Shown here piece after piece: positions 54,266 to 63,713 of a stretch of 64,000 bases of DNA. Positions within the stretch are counted from its first letter, which is position 1. The number at the start of each line of letters is the position of its first letter. The stretch lies in contig DAITAC010000005.1 in the NCBI GenBank assembly GCA_036824465.1, positions 1 through 64,000 of the forward strand. Direction: 5' to 3'. A program made the translations under genes and the position numbers. The notes under the pieces were generated by a model. It searched no databases. It was not told the origin of the DNA and saw only the letters and a list, made by a program, of their open reading frames with translations. Source of the stretch: JAKOQB01 sp036824465. Its GTDB lineage: Bacteria > Pseudomonadota > Gammaproteobacteria > Burkholderiales > Burkholderiaceae_F.

Positions 54266-55204
54266 ATGACGCTCCTGCCCGACGGCGCCACGCTGGTCGC
54301 GCTTATCGTTTTCGCAGTCGTGGTCACCTTCATCATCAAGGCGGTGCGGATCGTGCCACAGCAGCACGCGTGGGTGGTCGAGCGGCTCGGAAAGTTTCAC
54401 GCTGCGCTGTCGCCAGGACTGAATATCGTGATTCCGTTCGTCGATCGCGTCGCCTACAAGCACAGCCTGAAGGAAGTTCCGCTCGACACGCCGAGTCAGG
54501 TCTGCATCACGCGCGACAACACGCAGCTGGCCGTCGACGGCGTGCTTTTCTTCCAGGTCACCGATCCGCAGCGCGCCTCGTACGGTGCCAGCAACTACAT
54601 TGTTGCGATCACGCAGCTCGCGCAGACGACGTTGCGCTCGGTGATCGGCAAGCTGGAACTGGACAAGACTTTCGAAGAGCGCGAGTTCATCAATCACAGC
54701 GTCGTGTCGGCGATCGACGAGGCGGCGATGAACTGGGGCGTGAAAGTGCTGCGCTACGAGATCAAGGACCTGACACCGCCCGCCGAAATCCTGCACGCCA
54801 TGCAGGCGCAGATCACCGCGGAGCGCGAAAAGCGGGCACTCATCGCGTCGTCCGAAGGCCGCAAGCAGGAGCAGATCAATATTGCCACCGGCCAGAGGGA
54901 AGCCGCGATTGCCAAGTCCGAGGGCGACAAGCAGGCGCAGATCAACAACGCCCAGGGTCAGGCCGCTGCGGTGCTGGCGATTGCCGAAGCGACCGCCGAA
55001 GCAATCCGCAAGGTCGCCCAGTCCATCCAGGCGCCGGGCGGCATGGAGGCGGTCAACCTCAAGGTGGCGGAAAAGTATGTCGAGGCGTTTGCCGGTCTGG
55101 CCAGAACCAGCAACACACTGATCGTGCCGGCCAACTTCGCTGATGTCGGCGGTTTGATCGCGACCGCGATGACGGTTGTCAAAAGCCAGTCCAGACAACA
55201 GTAG
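54266..55204 (+). CDS. qmcA: SPFH/band 7 stomatin-like protein (paraslipin, QmcA type)
   Basis: A 312-residue protein: an N-terminal membrane helix (LVALIVFAVVVTFIIKAV), a band 7 domain (RIVPQQHAWVVERLGKFHAALSPGLN) and an Ala/Glu/Gln-rich coiled coil (about 190-260) that drives oligomerisation. It forms membrane microdomain scaffolds; a role in membrane protein quality control is suggested for relatives. Paired with NfeD 27 bases upstream. Confidence 0.87.
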   Translation: MTLLPDGATLVALIVFAVVVTFIIKAVRIVPQQHAWVVERLGKFHAALSPGLNIVIPFVDRVAYKHSLKEVPLDTPSQVCITRDNTQLAVDGVLFFQVTDPQRASYGASNYIVAITQLAQTTLRSVIGKLELDKTFEEREFINHSVVSAIDEAAMNWGVKVLRYEIKDLTPPAEILHAMQAQITAEREKRALIASSEGRKQEQINIATGQREAAIAKSEGDKQAQINNAQGQAAAVLAIAEATAEAIRKVAQSIQAPGGMEAVNLKVAEKYVEAFAGLARTSNTLIVPANFADVGGLIATAMTVVKSQSRQQ

Positions 55205-55272
55205 CAATTCGTGGCCAAACCGCCCGTGGCGGTGACCGGCGCGACATTCGACTTGTCTCTTGCGAATTCCCC

Positions 55273-57168
55273 ATGCCCGCCCCAACGATTATTGCCGGAC
55301 TCAAGCAACTGCTGACGCCGCATATGCCGTTCTCGCAGATGGCGGAAGCGGACCTCGAGTTCCTGATCATGCATGCGGAGATCACCTATTTTTCACCGGG
55401 CGAGACGATCCTCGCACCGTCCGCTGCCACGTCGACACATTTCTATGTCGTCAAGCAGGGACAAGTGCATGGCCGGCGGGACGCCGATCCCGAACAGATT
55501 GCCTTCGAAGGTGCCGTCGGCGACTGCTTTCCCGTCGGTGCTTTGCTTGCCGATCGACCGGTATCACTGACGTATGTTGCGGTCGGCGACACCTTCTGCC
55601 TCGCGCTGCCGCGCAAACGATTCGATGAACTGACGCGGCGCAGCCGCGCCTTCATGGACTACTGCAAACGTCGACTCGGCAGCCTGCTCGATCAGTCCAG
55701 AAGGCAACTGCAGGCCGCGTATGCGGCCGAAGCAAGCGCGGAGCGCGCCATGGTGACGCGGCTGGCTGACCTGGTCCGCACCGCACCGGTGACGTGCCGC
55801 CCCGACGAGCCGCTGCGCGAGGCATTCGTGCGCATGCATGCGGCCCACGTCGGATCGATTCTGGTGACGGAATCCGACGACGAAGGCGAGCGGCTGGTCG
55901 GCATTCTGACGCGAACCGACCTGATTGGACGCGTGATTCTGCCGGAGCTTTCCCTTGCCACGCCGGTGCGCGCCGTGATGACGCCCAGCGTCCTGGCGCT
56001 CGGCGACGATTCAACCGCGGCCGATGCGACCGTGCTGATGGCCGAACACACGATCCGGCACGTTCCGGTCATCAGGACGCTCAACGGCACGACGAAAGTC
56101 GTCGGACTGGTGTCCGAGCGGGACCTCTTCACGCTGCAGCGACTGACCGTGCGCCAGCTCGCCGCCGCGCTGCGGCGTGCGCCCGATGTCGAGACCCTTG
56201 CGACGATCGCAGCCAACGTGCGGCGTCTGTCGCACCACCTGGTCGCGCAGGGCCTGGGTGCAGCGCAGCTGACGCGCTTGATCAGTCATCTGAACGACCA
56301 GCTGACCGTCCGCATGCTGACGCTGGCGTGCCAGCGTTTCGACGTTGCCGCCGATGCGTTTTGCTGGCTGGCACTGGGCAGCGAAGGCCGGGGCGAGCAG
56401 ACGATTGCGACCGACCAGGACAACGGCATCGTCCATTCCGCCGGCCGGGTCGACGCGCCGACACTGCTCCGGCTCGCCGATTGGGTCAACGTCAGCCTTG
56501 CCGACTGCGGCTTCCCACTGTGCAAGGGCAACATCATGGCGCGCAATCCCCGGTGGTGCCTGAACGCCGAACAGTGGTCGATGCTGTTCGCCGATTGGAT
56601 CGACCGTGGCGATCCGGACAGCCTGCTCGCCGGCAGCATCTTCTTCGATTTCCGCGGCATCTTCGGCAACACGGCGTTGGCCATCGAACTGAGGCGCGAT
56701 GTCGTCGCGCGTGCCGCGCGCAATTCGCGGTTCCTGAAGCAGATGGCGGACAATGCGTTGCGTAATCGACCGCCGCTGTCGAGCATGTTCGAAAACCTGC
56801 TTGGCACCGATGTGCGCCAGCTAATCGACCTGAAATTGAATGGGACGGTGCCGTTTGTGGACGCGGCGCGTATCTGGGCGCTCGGCGCCGGCTTGAGCGA
56901 GACGCGCACCGTGGATCGGTTCAAACGCTTGGCCGAAGTCGCACGCCTTCCGGTCGACGATGTGGCGGAATGGGTCGATGCGTTCGAATTTCTTCAGCTG
57001 CTGCGGCTGCGACGCCAGCATCAGCACAGCGAACAAGGGATGCCGGAAGAAAACGCGAACGCAGTCGATACCGCGGCGCTGCCGCCGATCGATCGCAAGA
57101 TCCTGAAGGTCGCGTTCCAGCAGGCGCGCAAGTTGCAGAAGCGACTCGAACTCGATTACCCAGGCTAG
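55273..57168 (+). CDS. cNMP-binding / CBS / DUF294 putative nucleotidyltransferase
   Basis: A 631-residue signalling protein. Residues about 15-135: cyclic-nucleotide-binding fold with a degenerate cassette; about 155-285: two CBS motifs; about 310-450: DUF294 nucleotidyltransferase-like domain with GSEGRGEQT...TDQDNG (near 368-385), similar to the GlnD nucleotidyl site; about 480-625: DUF294 C-terminal helical domain. The domain order suggests a ligand-controlled nucleotidyl transfer, but no target is known. Two bases upstream of a DEDDh exonuclease gene, with which it is probably co-translated. Confidence 0.85.
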   Translation: MPAPTIIAGLKQLLTPHMPFSQMAEADLEFLIMHAEITYFSPGETILAPSAATSTHFYVVKQGQVHGRRDADPEQIAFEGAVGDCFPVGALLADRPVSLTYVAVGDTFCLALPRKRFDELTRRSRAFMDYCKRRLGSLLDQSRRQLQAAYAAEASAERAMVTRLADLVRTAPVTCRPDEPLREAFVRMHAAHVGSILVTESDDEGERLVGILTRTDLIGRVILPELSLATPVRAVMTPSVLALGDDSTAADATVLMAEHTIRHVPVIRTLNGTTKVVGLVSERDLFTLQRLTVRQLAAALRRAPDVETLATIAANVRRLSHHLVAQGLGAAQLTRLISHLNDQLTVRMLTLACQRFDVAADAFCWLALGSEGRGEQTIATDQDNGIVHSAGRVDAPTLLRLADWVNVSLADCGFPLCKGNIMARNPRWCLNAEQWSMLFADWIDRGDPDSLLAGSIFFDFRGIFGNTALAIELRRDVVARAARNSRFLKQMADNALRNRPPLSSMFENLLGTDVRQLIDLKLNGTVPFVDAARIWALGAGLSETRTVDRFKRLAEVARLPVDDVAEWVDAFEFLQLLRLRRQHQHSEQGMPEENANAVDTAALPPIDRKILKVAFQQARKLQKRLELDYPG

Positions 57169-57170
57169 CC

Positions 57171-57800
57171 ATGCCGAACTGGTTGAAACAGGTGTTCGGC
57201 CGCCGCAGCGCCGATCCTGACGAGGCGCGCTGGGTTGTGGTGGATGTTGAAACGAGCGGCCTGGACCCAACGGCCGATGGCCTGATTTCGATCGGGGGCG
57301 TGGCAATGCACGCCAATGGCCATGTGATGCCGGGGGACAGCCTTGAGATCATCTATCGTCAGAGAGCCGCGAGTTCGAGGCAGAACATCCTCGTGCACGG
57401 CATCGGCGTTGATGCGCAGCTAGGGGGCGCAGACCCCGAACAGGCAACGCGCGCATTTCTCGACTTCATCGGCACCTGCCCGATCCTTGCGTTCCACGCT
57501 CCATTCGACCGTGGCTTTCTGGCGCGCGCGGTGAAGATCTTCGTCAACCAACCATTCGACAACCCGTGGCTGGATCTGGCGGAACTCGCACCTGCACTTG
57601 AACCGAAGACGAACCTGAAGGCGCTCGACGAATGGCTTGCGCATCACCTGATCCAGGTGTCGACGCGGCACTCGGCTGCCGCCGACGCTTTCGCCACTGC
57701 GTTGCTGGCGGCCAAGTTGCTGCCCGTTGCGCGCCGGCAAGGCGCGTGCGATTTCGGTGCGTTGCAGAAGCTGGCACGCGGAGCGCGCTGGATTCAGTGA
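57171..57800 (+). CDS. DEDDh 3'-5' exonuclease (DnaQ-like)
   Basis: A 209-residue exonuclease: ExoI DVETSGLDP (Asp25, Glu27), ExoII in FHAPFDRGFL, and ExoIII with the His-Asp pair in RHSAAADAFAT. All four carboxylates and the His are present. It resembles the epsilon proofreading fold but is a stand-alone protein without the polymerase-binding tail. Its partner gene encodes the DUF294/CBS/cNMP protein, a pairing seen in other proteobacteria and of unclear purpose. Confidence 0.85.
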   Translation: MPNWLKQVFGRRSADPDEARWVVVDVETSGLDPTADGLISIGGVAMHANGHVMPGDSLEIIYRQRAASSRQNILVHGIGVDAQLGGADPEQATRAFLDFIGTCPILAFHAPFDRGFLARAVKIFVNQPFDNPWLDLAELAPALEPKTNLKALDEWLAHHLIQVSTRHSAAADAFATALLAAKLLPVARRQGACDFGALQKLARGARWIQ

Positions 57801-57863
57801 CAGGCGCGCGCGCGAAGGGGCAAGCGGGTCACGCGCAGCCACGTCAGTCCGATTGCGACCAAT

Positions 57864-58313
57864 TCACTTGGTGCGCTGCTTGAGCAGCCGCTGCTGCTGT
57901 CGTTTCCAGTCCTTTTCGGATTCGGCCTCTCTTTTTTCGAACTGTCGCTTGCCTTTGGCCAGTCCGAATTCCAGCTTGATGCGCCCTTTGGCATAGTGCA
58001 GATCAAGCGGCACCAGCGAGTAGCCGGCGCGCTCGACCTTGCCGATCAGCTTGCGGATTTCTTCAGCGCGCAGCAAGAGCTTCCGCGTGCGCGTCGGCTC
58101 GGGCTGGACATGCGTCGAGGCTGTCTTCAGCGGCGTGACATGCGCATTCAGTAGAAAGAGTTCTCCATTGCGCACGATCACGTAAGCCTCGCGCAGATGC
58201 ACCTGGCCGGCGCGGATCGACTTGACTTCCCATCCTTCGAGCACGAGGCCGGCCTCGAAACGCTCTTCGATCGAATAGTCGTGAAACGCCTTCTTGTTCT
58301 GGATAATGGACAT
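57864..58313 (-). CDS. smpB: SsrA-binding protein
   Basis: A 149-residue tmRNA-binding OB-fold: [46 protein letters not shown] and a basic C-terminal tail ([10 protein letters not shown]...[12 protein letters not shown]). It is required for trans-translation. The ATG at 58313 gives [13 protein letters not shown]. Divergent from ratA across 40 bases. Confidence 0.95.
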   Translation of the reverse strand: MSIIQNKKAFHDYSIEERFEAGLVLEGWEVKSIRAGQVHLREAYVIVRNGELFLLNAHVTPLKTASTHVQPEPTRTRKLLLRAEEIRKLIGKVERAGYSLVPLDLHYAKGRIKLEFGLAKGKRQFEKREAESEKDWKRQQQRLLKQRTK

Positions 58314-58353
58314 CGGTCGCGCTCTGACAACGTCCCCGCATAATCGCACGCTC

Positions 58354-58788
58354 ATGCACCGCGTCGAACGCAGCGTTCTGGTTCCCTTCAGCACCCGGCA
58401 GATGTTTGACCTCGTGGCTGGGGTCGAGGCCTACCCCGTGTTTCTGCCCTGGTGCGAAGGCACGCACGTCCGGCCGAGGTCCGACGGGACCATCGATGCG
58501 ACGATCGACATACGTTATCGCGGCGCGCGCAGTCGCTTTACCACCCACAACCGTCACGAACCTCATTCGCGCATTACCCTTGATCTCGTCGAAGGTCCGT
58601 TTCGACGTCTTGCCGGGGAGTGGACCTTCCGCCAGTTGCGCGCCGACGCCTGCCGCGTGCACTTGAGCCTGCACTACCAGTTCGCGACCGGCCTGCTCGG
58701 ACGCGCGATCGCCCCGGTCTTTGAGGTAATCGCGACGTCGATGGTCGACTCATTCACGCGGCGCGCGGAAGCATTACATGGCGAGTGA
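58354..58788 (+). CDS. ratA: RatA family START-like protein
   Basis: A 144-residue SRPBCC-fold protein: [31 protein letters not shown] and a C-terminal amphipathic helix. Homologous to RatA (ribosome association toxin in E. coli) and to mitochondrial Coq10, so a coenzyme Q chaperone role is also possible. Overlaps rnfH by 11 bases, the conserved ratA-rnfH pairing beside smpB. Confidence 0.88.
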   Translation: MHRVERSVLVPFSTRQMFDLVAGVEAYPVFLPWCEGTHVRPRSDGTIDATIDIRYRGARSRFTTHNRHEPHSRITLDLVEGPFRRLAGEWTFRQLRADACRVHLSLHYQFATGLLGRAIAPVFEVIATSMVDSFTRRAEALHGE

Positions 58789-59083
58789 TCCGGACCTGTT
58801 GCGCGTCGTCGTTGTGCACGCTCGGCCGGGCAATGCTGCGCTCGTCGAAGTTCGGGTCGCCGCCGGATCGACGTTGCGCGGTGCGATCGCTGCGTCTGGA
58901 ATACTGAGCAACTCGGAACTTGACGGTGACGCGCTGGTGGTCGGGGTCTTCAATCAGATCAGGTCGATCGATTCGCCGGCGCGCAACGGCGATCGCATCG
59001 AAATCTATCGAGCACTGATGGTGGATCCAAAAGAAGCGCGGCGATTGCGCGCGAAGGTCCGAAGAAAGCGGAAGGGCGGCTAG
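58778..59083 (+). CDS. rnfH: RnfH family ubiquitin-like protein
   Basis: A 101-residue beta-grasp protein (UPF0125). Conserved VGVFNQIRSIDSPARNGDRIEIYRAL in the second half, then a basic tail (KVRRKRKGG). Function unknown. The usual partner of RatA; its 3' end overlaps the convergent DUF4124 gene by four bases. Confidence 0.88.
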   Translation: MASDPDLLRVVVVHARPGNAALVEVRVAAGSTLRGAIAASGILSNSELDGDALVVGVFNQIRSIDSPARNGDRIEIYRALMVDPKEARRLRAKVRRKRKGG

Positions 59084-59628
59084 TTACACGTGCTGGCGAT
59101 GCGCTCGCGCAGGCGGGCAAGCTCGCTCGCTCGCGCCGCGTCATCGAGTACCACCTGATTGCCTTGCGGGTCGGTCTGCGCAACCCGGCGACCGTCTTCC
59201 AGTGCGCGCAGGTAGCCACGTGAACGTTCGCAGTCCTGGGCGACCTGCTGCTTGCGCGCCTGCTCTTCGCTGGCTTTCTTTTCCGCTTCTGCGCGCTCCT
59301 GCGCGCGCTTGCGGAAATCCATGTCCCGTTCGGCCAGGGTCTTGGGAGTGGCGGGCGCGGCTGCGTCGGCCTTCCTGGGCTCGACCTTGGTCTCGGGCTT
59401 GGCGGGAGCCGGTTTCTCCTCGACGACATAGACCGGTGCCGATGACTGCGCCGGAGCCGCAGTGGAAGGCTGCCGCACGATCTGGCTCGGTTTTACGGTG
59501 GCCGGTGGCGGCTGGTCCGAAAACACCAGTCGACCGCCGTCGTCCCGCCACGCCCATTGTGCCCCTGCGGATGCGGCATAGCCGAGGATTAGGGCGGCGG
59601 CAACGGATTTGAACAAGCGCTGGGTCAT
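59080..59628 (-). CDS. DUF4124 domain exported protein
   Basis: A 182-residue protein: signal peptide (SVAAALILGYAASAGAQ), a short DUF4124 domain (WAWRDDGGRLVFSDQPPP), a Pro/Ala/Lys linker and a Glu/Arg-rich coiled coil to the C-terminus. Function of the domain is unknown; it is common in betaproteobacteria. The start is ATG 59628. Divergent from guaB. Confidence 0.82.
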   Translation of the reverse strand: MTQRLFKSVAAALILGYAASAGAQWAWRDDGGRLVFSDQPPPATVKPSQIVRQPSTAAPAQSSAPVYVVEEKPAPAKPETKVEPRKADAAAPATPKTLAERDMDFRKRAQERAEAEKKASEEQARKQQVAQDCERSRGYLRALEDGRRVAQTDPQGNQVVLDDAARASELARLRERIASTCN

Positions 59629-59739
59629 ATGGCGACTCCCCTGAATCGCGCGGATTCTGCGGCCCAAGCAGCCCGGCCGCAATAGTCCATCGGACCGATC
59701 CATCACGCCTGTTGCGGCTGGGGCACCGACGCATCTGCG

Positions 59740-59745
59740 TATAAT
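59740..59745 (+). promoter_or_regulatory. Consensus -10 box upstream of guaB
   Basis: TATAAT in an AT-rich stretch 25 bases before the guaB ATG, giving a short leader. TTGCGG at 59712-59717 is too far (22 bases) for a standard -35; a weaker hexamer nearer the -10 or an activator would be needed. Confidence 0.5.
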
Positions 59746-59770
59746 TTTGTTTTGCGTCACGAGGCTCCCC

Positions 59771-61231
59771 ATGCGGCTAGTCCAGAAGGCTCTGACCTTC
59801 GATGACGTTTTACTCCTGCCGGCGCATTCGACCGTCCTTCCCCGCGAGACCCGGCTCGCGACTCGACTCTCCCGCAATATCGCGTTGAACCTGCCGCTTG
59901 TTTCGGCGGCGATGGACACCGTTACCGAGGCGGGGCTGGCGATCGCGCTGGCGCAGGAGGGCGGCATCGGCATCATCCACAAGAATCTGAGCCCCCAGCA
60001 GCAGGCGGCTGAAGTGCTGAAGGTCAAGCGCTTCGAGGCCGGCGTGCTGCGCGATCCGATCACCATCCCGCCTGATATGCGGGTCGCGGATGCGATTGCC
60101 CTGCAGCGCACGCACAAGTTCTCGGGCCTTCCAGTGGTGGAGGGCAAGCGCGTGGTAGGCATCATCACCAACCGCGATCTGCGGTTTGAGACCCGACTCG
60201 ATGCCCCGGTGCGCGACATCATGACGCCGCAGGCGCGTCTGGTCACGGTGCGAGAGGGTGCGAGCCTCGACGAAGCCAAGGCGTTGATGCACAAGCATCG
60301 CCTCGAACGCGTGCTGGTGGTGAACGGCGACTTCGAACTGCGCGGGCTGATCACGGTCAAGGACATCACCAAGGCGACCGAACACCCAAACGCAGCAAAG
60401 GATGAGCAAGGCAAGCTCAGGATCGGCGGTGCGATCAGCACCGGGCCGGACTCGGACGAGCGTGCCGAACTGATGGTCAAGGCGGGGGTCGATGTGCTGG
60501 TGGTTGATACCGCGCACGGCCATCATCAAGGCGTGCTCGATCGGGTCAAGTGGGCCAAGAAGAACTTCCCTCAGGTCGATGTCGTTGGCGGCAACATTGG
60601 TACGGCGGAGGGCGCACGGGCGCTGCTGGACGCGGGGGCGGATGGTGTCAAGGTAGGCATCGGGCCGGGTTCGATCTGCACCACCCGAATCGTCGCGGGC
60701 GTCGGCGTGCCGCAGATCACGGCAATCGCCAACGTGGCCAAGGCATTGGAAGGGACGGGCCTGCCACTGATTGCCGACGGCGGCATCCGTTATTCGGGCG
60801 ACGTGTCGAAGGCGATCGCCGCGGGCGCCTATACGGTCATGATGGGAAGCATGTTCGCCGGCACGGAAGAGGCGCCGGGCGAAGTCTTCCTGTACCAGGG
60901 CCGTTCCTACAAGAGCTACCGCGGCATGGGTTCGCTGGGCGCGATGAGCAAGGGCTCGGCCGAGCGCTATTTCCAGGACAACGATGCCAATGTCGACAAG
61001 TTCGTGCCCGAAGGCATCGAGGGCATGGTGCCGTACAAGGGCAGCGTACTGGCGATCATTTTTCAGCTCGCGGGAGGACTGCGCTCAAGCATGGGCTACT
61101 GCGGCTGCGGGACGATCGAGGAGATGCGCACCCGCGCGCAGTTCTGCGAGATCACCAGCGCCGGCATGCGCGAGTCGCACGTGCATGACGTGAAGATCAC
61201 GAAGGAGGCGCCGAATTACCGCATCGAGTAG
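59771..61231 (+). CDS. guaB: IMP dehydrogenase
   Basis: A 486-residue TIM barrel with an inserted CBS pair (about residues 93-205). Catalytic loop [17 protein letters not shown] with Cys303; flap region and [10 protein letters not shown] present. It oxidises IMP to XMP with NAD, the rate-limiting step to GMP. ATG 59771 gives [15 protein letters not shown], the family start. First gene of the guaBA unit. Confidence 0.96.
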   Translation: MRLVQKALTFDDVLLLPAHSTVLPRETRLATRLSRNIALNLPLVSAAMDTVTEAGLAIALAQEGGIGIIHKNLSPQQQAAEVLKVKRFEAGVLRDPITIPPDMRVADAIALQRTHKFSGLPVVEGKRVVGIITNRDLRFETRLDAPVRDIMTPQARLVTVREGASLDEAKALMHKHRLERVLVVNGDFELRGLITVKDITKATEHPNAAKDEQGKLRIGGAISTGPDSDERAELMVKAGVDVLVVDTAHGHHQGVLDRVKWAKKNFPQVDVVGGNIGTAEGARALLDAGADGVKVGIGPGSICTTRIVAGVGVPQITAIANVAKALEGTGLPLIADGGIRYSGDVSKAIAAGAYTVMMGSMFAGTEEAPGEVFLYQGRSYKSYRGMGSLGAMSKGSAERYFQDNDANVDKFVPEGIEGMVPYKGSVLAIIFQLAGGLRSSMGYCGCGTIEEMRTRAQFCEITSAGMRESHVHDVKITKEAPNYRIE

Positions 61232-61273
61232 TTCTGCTTCGTGGCTGGTTCGTGCCGAGGAGGGACCGCGCTG

Positions 61274-62839
61274 ATGAGCCACGAAAGAATTCTGATCCTC
61301 GACTTCGGCGCGCAGTACACGCAGTTGATCGCACGGCGCGTGCGTGAGGCGAAGGTTTACTGCGAGATCCACCCGAACGACGTCGGCGCGGATTTCATCC
61401 GCGCGTACGCGCCGAAGGGCGTGATCTTGTCGGGCAGCCACATGTCGGCGTACGAGGAATCGACCGACAAGGTGGCGCCGGTTGTGTTCGATCTCGGCGT
61501 GCCGGTGCTCGGCATCTGCTACGGAATGCAGACGATGGCCCAGCAGTTGGGCGGCCGCGTCGAGGGTGGACACCACCGCGAGTTCGGTTACGCGGAGGTC
61601 CGCGCGCGCGGGCACACGCGGCTGCTCGACGGGCTCCAGGACTTTGCCGCGGAGCAGGACCACGGCATGCTCAAGGTCTGGATGAGCCATGGCGATAAGG
61701 TGGTCGAGATGCCGCCCGGCTTCACCTTGATGGCATCAACGGACGGCTGTCCGATCGCCGGCATGGCTGATGAAGCGCGCTCGTTCTACGGGGTGCAGTT
61801 TCATCCGGAGGTCACGCACACGCTGCAGGGGCAGGCGATCCTCACGCGCTTTGTGCGCGACATCTGCGGTTGCCACGGCGACTGGAACATGCCGGACTAC
61901 GCAGGCGAAGCGATCGCGCGCATCCGCTCGCAGGTCGAGCGCGACGAAGTGATCCTCGGGCTGTCGGGCGGTGTTGACTCCAGCGTCGCGGCCGCCTTGA
62001 TTCACAAGGCGATCGGCGGCCAGCTGACATGTGTATTTGTCGATACGGGACTGCTGCGACTGAACGAAGCAGCGCAAGTGGTCGATACGTTTCAGACTCA
62101 CATGGGCCTGAAGCTGATTCACATCGACGCCAGCGAGCGTTTCATGGCGAGCCTGGCCGGCGTTACTGATCCCGAGGCGAAGCGGAAAATCATCGGGCGC
62201 GAATTCGTGCACGTGTTTCAGGAAGAAGCGGCCAGGCTCCCAAATGCGAAGTGGCTGGCGCAGGGAACGATCTATCCGGACGTGATCGAGTCGGCGGGGG
62301 CGAAGACCAAGAAGGCCACGACCATCAAGAGCCATCACAATGTCGGCGGCCTGCCCGAGACGCTGCATCTGAAGCTGCTCGAGCCGCTGCGCGAGCTGTT
62401 CAAGGACGAAGTGCGTGCGTTGGGCGTTGCGCTCGGCCTGCCGCATGCGATGGTCTATCGCCATCCGTTTCCCGGTCCGGGTTTGGGTGTGCGAATCCTC
62501 GGTGAAGTCAGGCGCGACCACGCCGATCTGCTGCGTCGGGCGGACGCAATCTTCATCGAGGAGTTGCGCGCGAGCGGCTGGTATGACAAGACGAGCCAGG
62601 CTTTTGCTGTCTTTCTGCCGGTGAAAAGCGTCGGTGTGATGGGCGACGGCCGCACCTACGAGTACGTGGTCGCATTGCGCGCCGTGCAGACCCAGGACTT
62701 CATGACGGCACACTGGGCTCATTTGCCGCACGACCTGCTGGCGCGCGTATCCAACCGCATCATCAATGAGGTGCGCGGCATCAACCGGGTCGTTTACGAC
62801 ATCTCCGGTAAGCCCCCCGCCACGATCGAGTGGGAATAA
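61274..62839 (+). CDS. guaA: GMP synthase (glutamine-hydrolysing)
   Basis: A 521-residue two-domain enzyme: class I glutamine amidotransferase (nucleophile in LGICYGMQ, His/Glu in FHPEVTHT), then an ATP-pyrophosphatase domain with [11 protein letters not shown], and the C-terminal dimerisation domain ending PPATIEWE, the conserved family terminus. It converts XMP to GMP. 42 bases after guaB. Confidence 0.97.
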   Translation: MSHERILILDFGAQYTQLIARRVREAKVYCEIHPNDVGADFIRAYAPKGVILSGSHMSAYEESTDKVAPVVFDLGVPVLGICYGMQTMAQQLGGRVEGGHHREFGYAEVRARGHTRLLDGLQDFAAEQDHGMLKVWMSHGDKVVEMPPGFTLMASTDGCPIAGMADEARSFYGVQFHPEVTHTLQGQAILTRFVRDICGCHGDWNMPDYAGEAIARIRSQVERDEVILGLSGGVDSSVAAALIHKAIGGQLTCVFVDTGLLRLNEAAQVVDTFQTHMGLKLIHIDASERFMASLAGVTDPEAKRKIIGREFVHVFQEEAARLPNAKWLAQGTIYPDVIESAGAKTKKATTIKSHHNVGGLPETLHLKLLEPLRELFKDEVRALGVALGLPHAMVYRHPFPGPGLGVRILGEVRRDHADLLRRADAIFIEELRASGWYDKTSQAFAVFLPVKSVGVMGDGRTYEYVVALRAVQTQDFMTAHWAHLPHDLLARVSNRIINEVRGINRVVYDISGKPPATIEWE

Positions 62840-62846
62840 CCTAAAT

Positions 62847-62887
62847 CATATGCAAAACTATTGAATATTTGTCGAGTTTTGCGTATG
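62847..62887. promoter_or_regulatory. Inverted-repeat operator of the AbiE operon
   Basis: CATATGCAAAACT (62847-62859) and AGTTTTGCGTATG (62875-62887) are inverted copies matching at 12 of 13 positions with a 15-base spacer. The pair surrounds the promoter elements of the next gene. AbiEi antitoxins are known to bind inverted repeats in their own promoter and repress it, so this is the expected operator. Confidence 0.75.
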
Positions 62888-62889
62888 GT
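62861..62889 (+). promoter_or_regulatory. Promoter of the AbiE operon
   Basis: TTGAAT (62861-62866) and TATGGT (62884-62889) with exactly 17 bases between. The -35 lies between the operator arms and the -10 overlaps the right arm, so antitoxin binding would block polymerase. Predicted transcription would start at or within a few bases of the ATG at 62895, so the message may be leaderless; no Shine-Dalgarno is seen. Confidence 0.6.
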
Positions 62890-62894
62890 GTGGT

Positions 62895-63713
62895 ATGGCT
62901 TCCCTCGACTCCTACCTCGACGATCTGCTCGCCCGCGGCCGAGCCTACTTCTCCCGGGATGAGGTAGCGGCTGCGCTTGGACTGAAGCCGTCGGCAGTGG
63001 CGGCGGCGATCACGCGCGCGATCAACAAGCGCGGCCTGGCAAATCCCAGGCACGGCTTCTATCTCATCCTTCGCCCCGAAGATCAGGTGGCCGGCGCACC
63101 GGATCCCGTCAAGTGGATCGACCCACTGATGAAACATCAGGGAATCGACTACCGCGTTTCGCTGCTGCGCGCGGCGGCGTTCCACGGCGCTTCGCACCAA
63201 GCCAGCATGGTCTTCCAGATCGTCGTCCCGAGGCAGTTGCGGGACTTCGATCTGGGTCGCCATCGCCTGCAGTTCCTATACCAGGGTCCGGACGCATTCA
63301 GTCAGGTCAATCAGTCGTCGTTGGTCGACCAGATGAAGAGCGACGCCGGCTTCGCCACGGTGGCTGGCGTCGAGCTGACGCTGCTCGACTGCGTGCGCTA
63401 CTTTCACAAGGCAGCGGGCATCAACAGCGTCGCGCAGATCGTCAAGGATATCGGCGCCAAGGCCAGCCCGCGCCTGCTGCAAAAGGCAGCCGGCGCCTAC
63501 GAGAACTCGGCGGTCCGTCGTCTTGGCTACCTGCTCGATCTGGTGGGACACGCGCGCCAAGCCGATGCGCTGCAAGGATTCGTGAAACGCGCCAGGACGG
63601 CACTGCCGCTCGATCCGGCCGTCAGGCCGCTCGTGAAGGCTTTGGCGCACGCTGGTGAGCGAAATCCAAGGTGGAGGCTCCTGATCAATGAAGCGGTGGA
63701 GATCGCAGAGTGA
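62895..63713 (+). CDS. AbiEi-type antitoxin
   Basis: A 272-residue protein. N-terminal winged-helix domain (GRAYFSRDEVAAALGLKPSAVAAAITRAINKRG, then a PRHGFYLI wing) and a C-terminal antitoxin domain of the AbiEi_4 type (VEWxxP-like opening VKWIDPLMKHQGIDYRVSLLRAAAFHGAS). It represses the operon and neutralises the AbiEii toxin in type IV toxin-antitoxin systems. The stop overlaps the toxin start (GTGA). Confidence 0.85.
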   Translation: MASLDSYLDDLLARGRAYFSRDEVAAALGLKPSAVAAAITRAINKRGLANPRHGFYLILRPEDQVAGAPDPVKWIDPLMKHQGIDYRVSLLRAAAFHGASHQASMVFQIVVPRQLRDFDLGRHRLQFLYQGPDAFSQVNQSSLVDQMKSDAGFATVAGVELTLLDCVRYFHKAAGINSVAQIVKDIGAKASPRLLQKAAGAYENSAVRRLGYLLDLVGHARQADALQGFVKRARTALPLDPAVRPLVKALAHAGERNPRWRLLINEAVEIAE

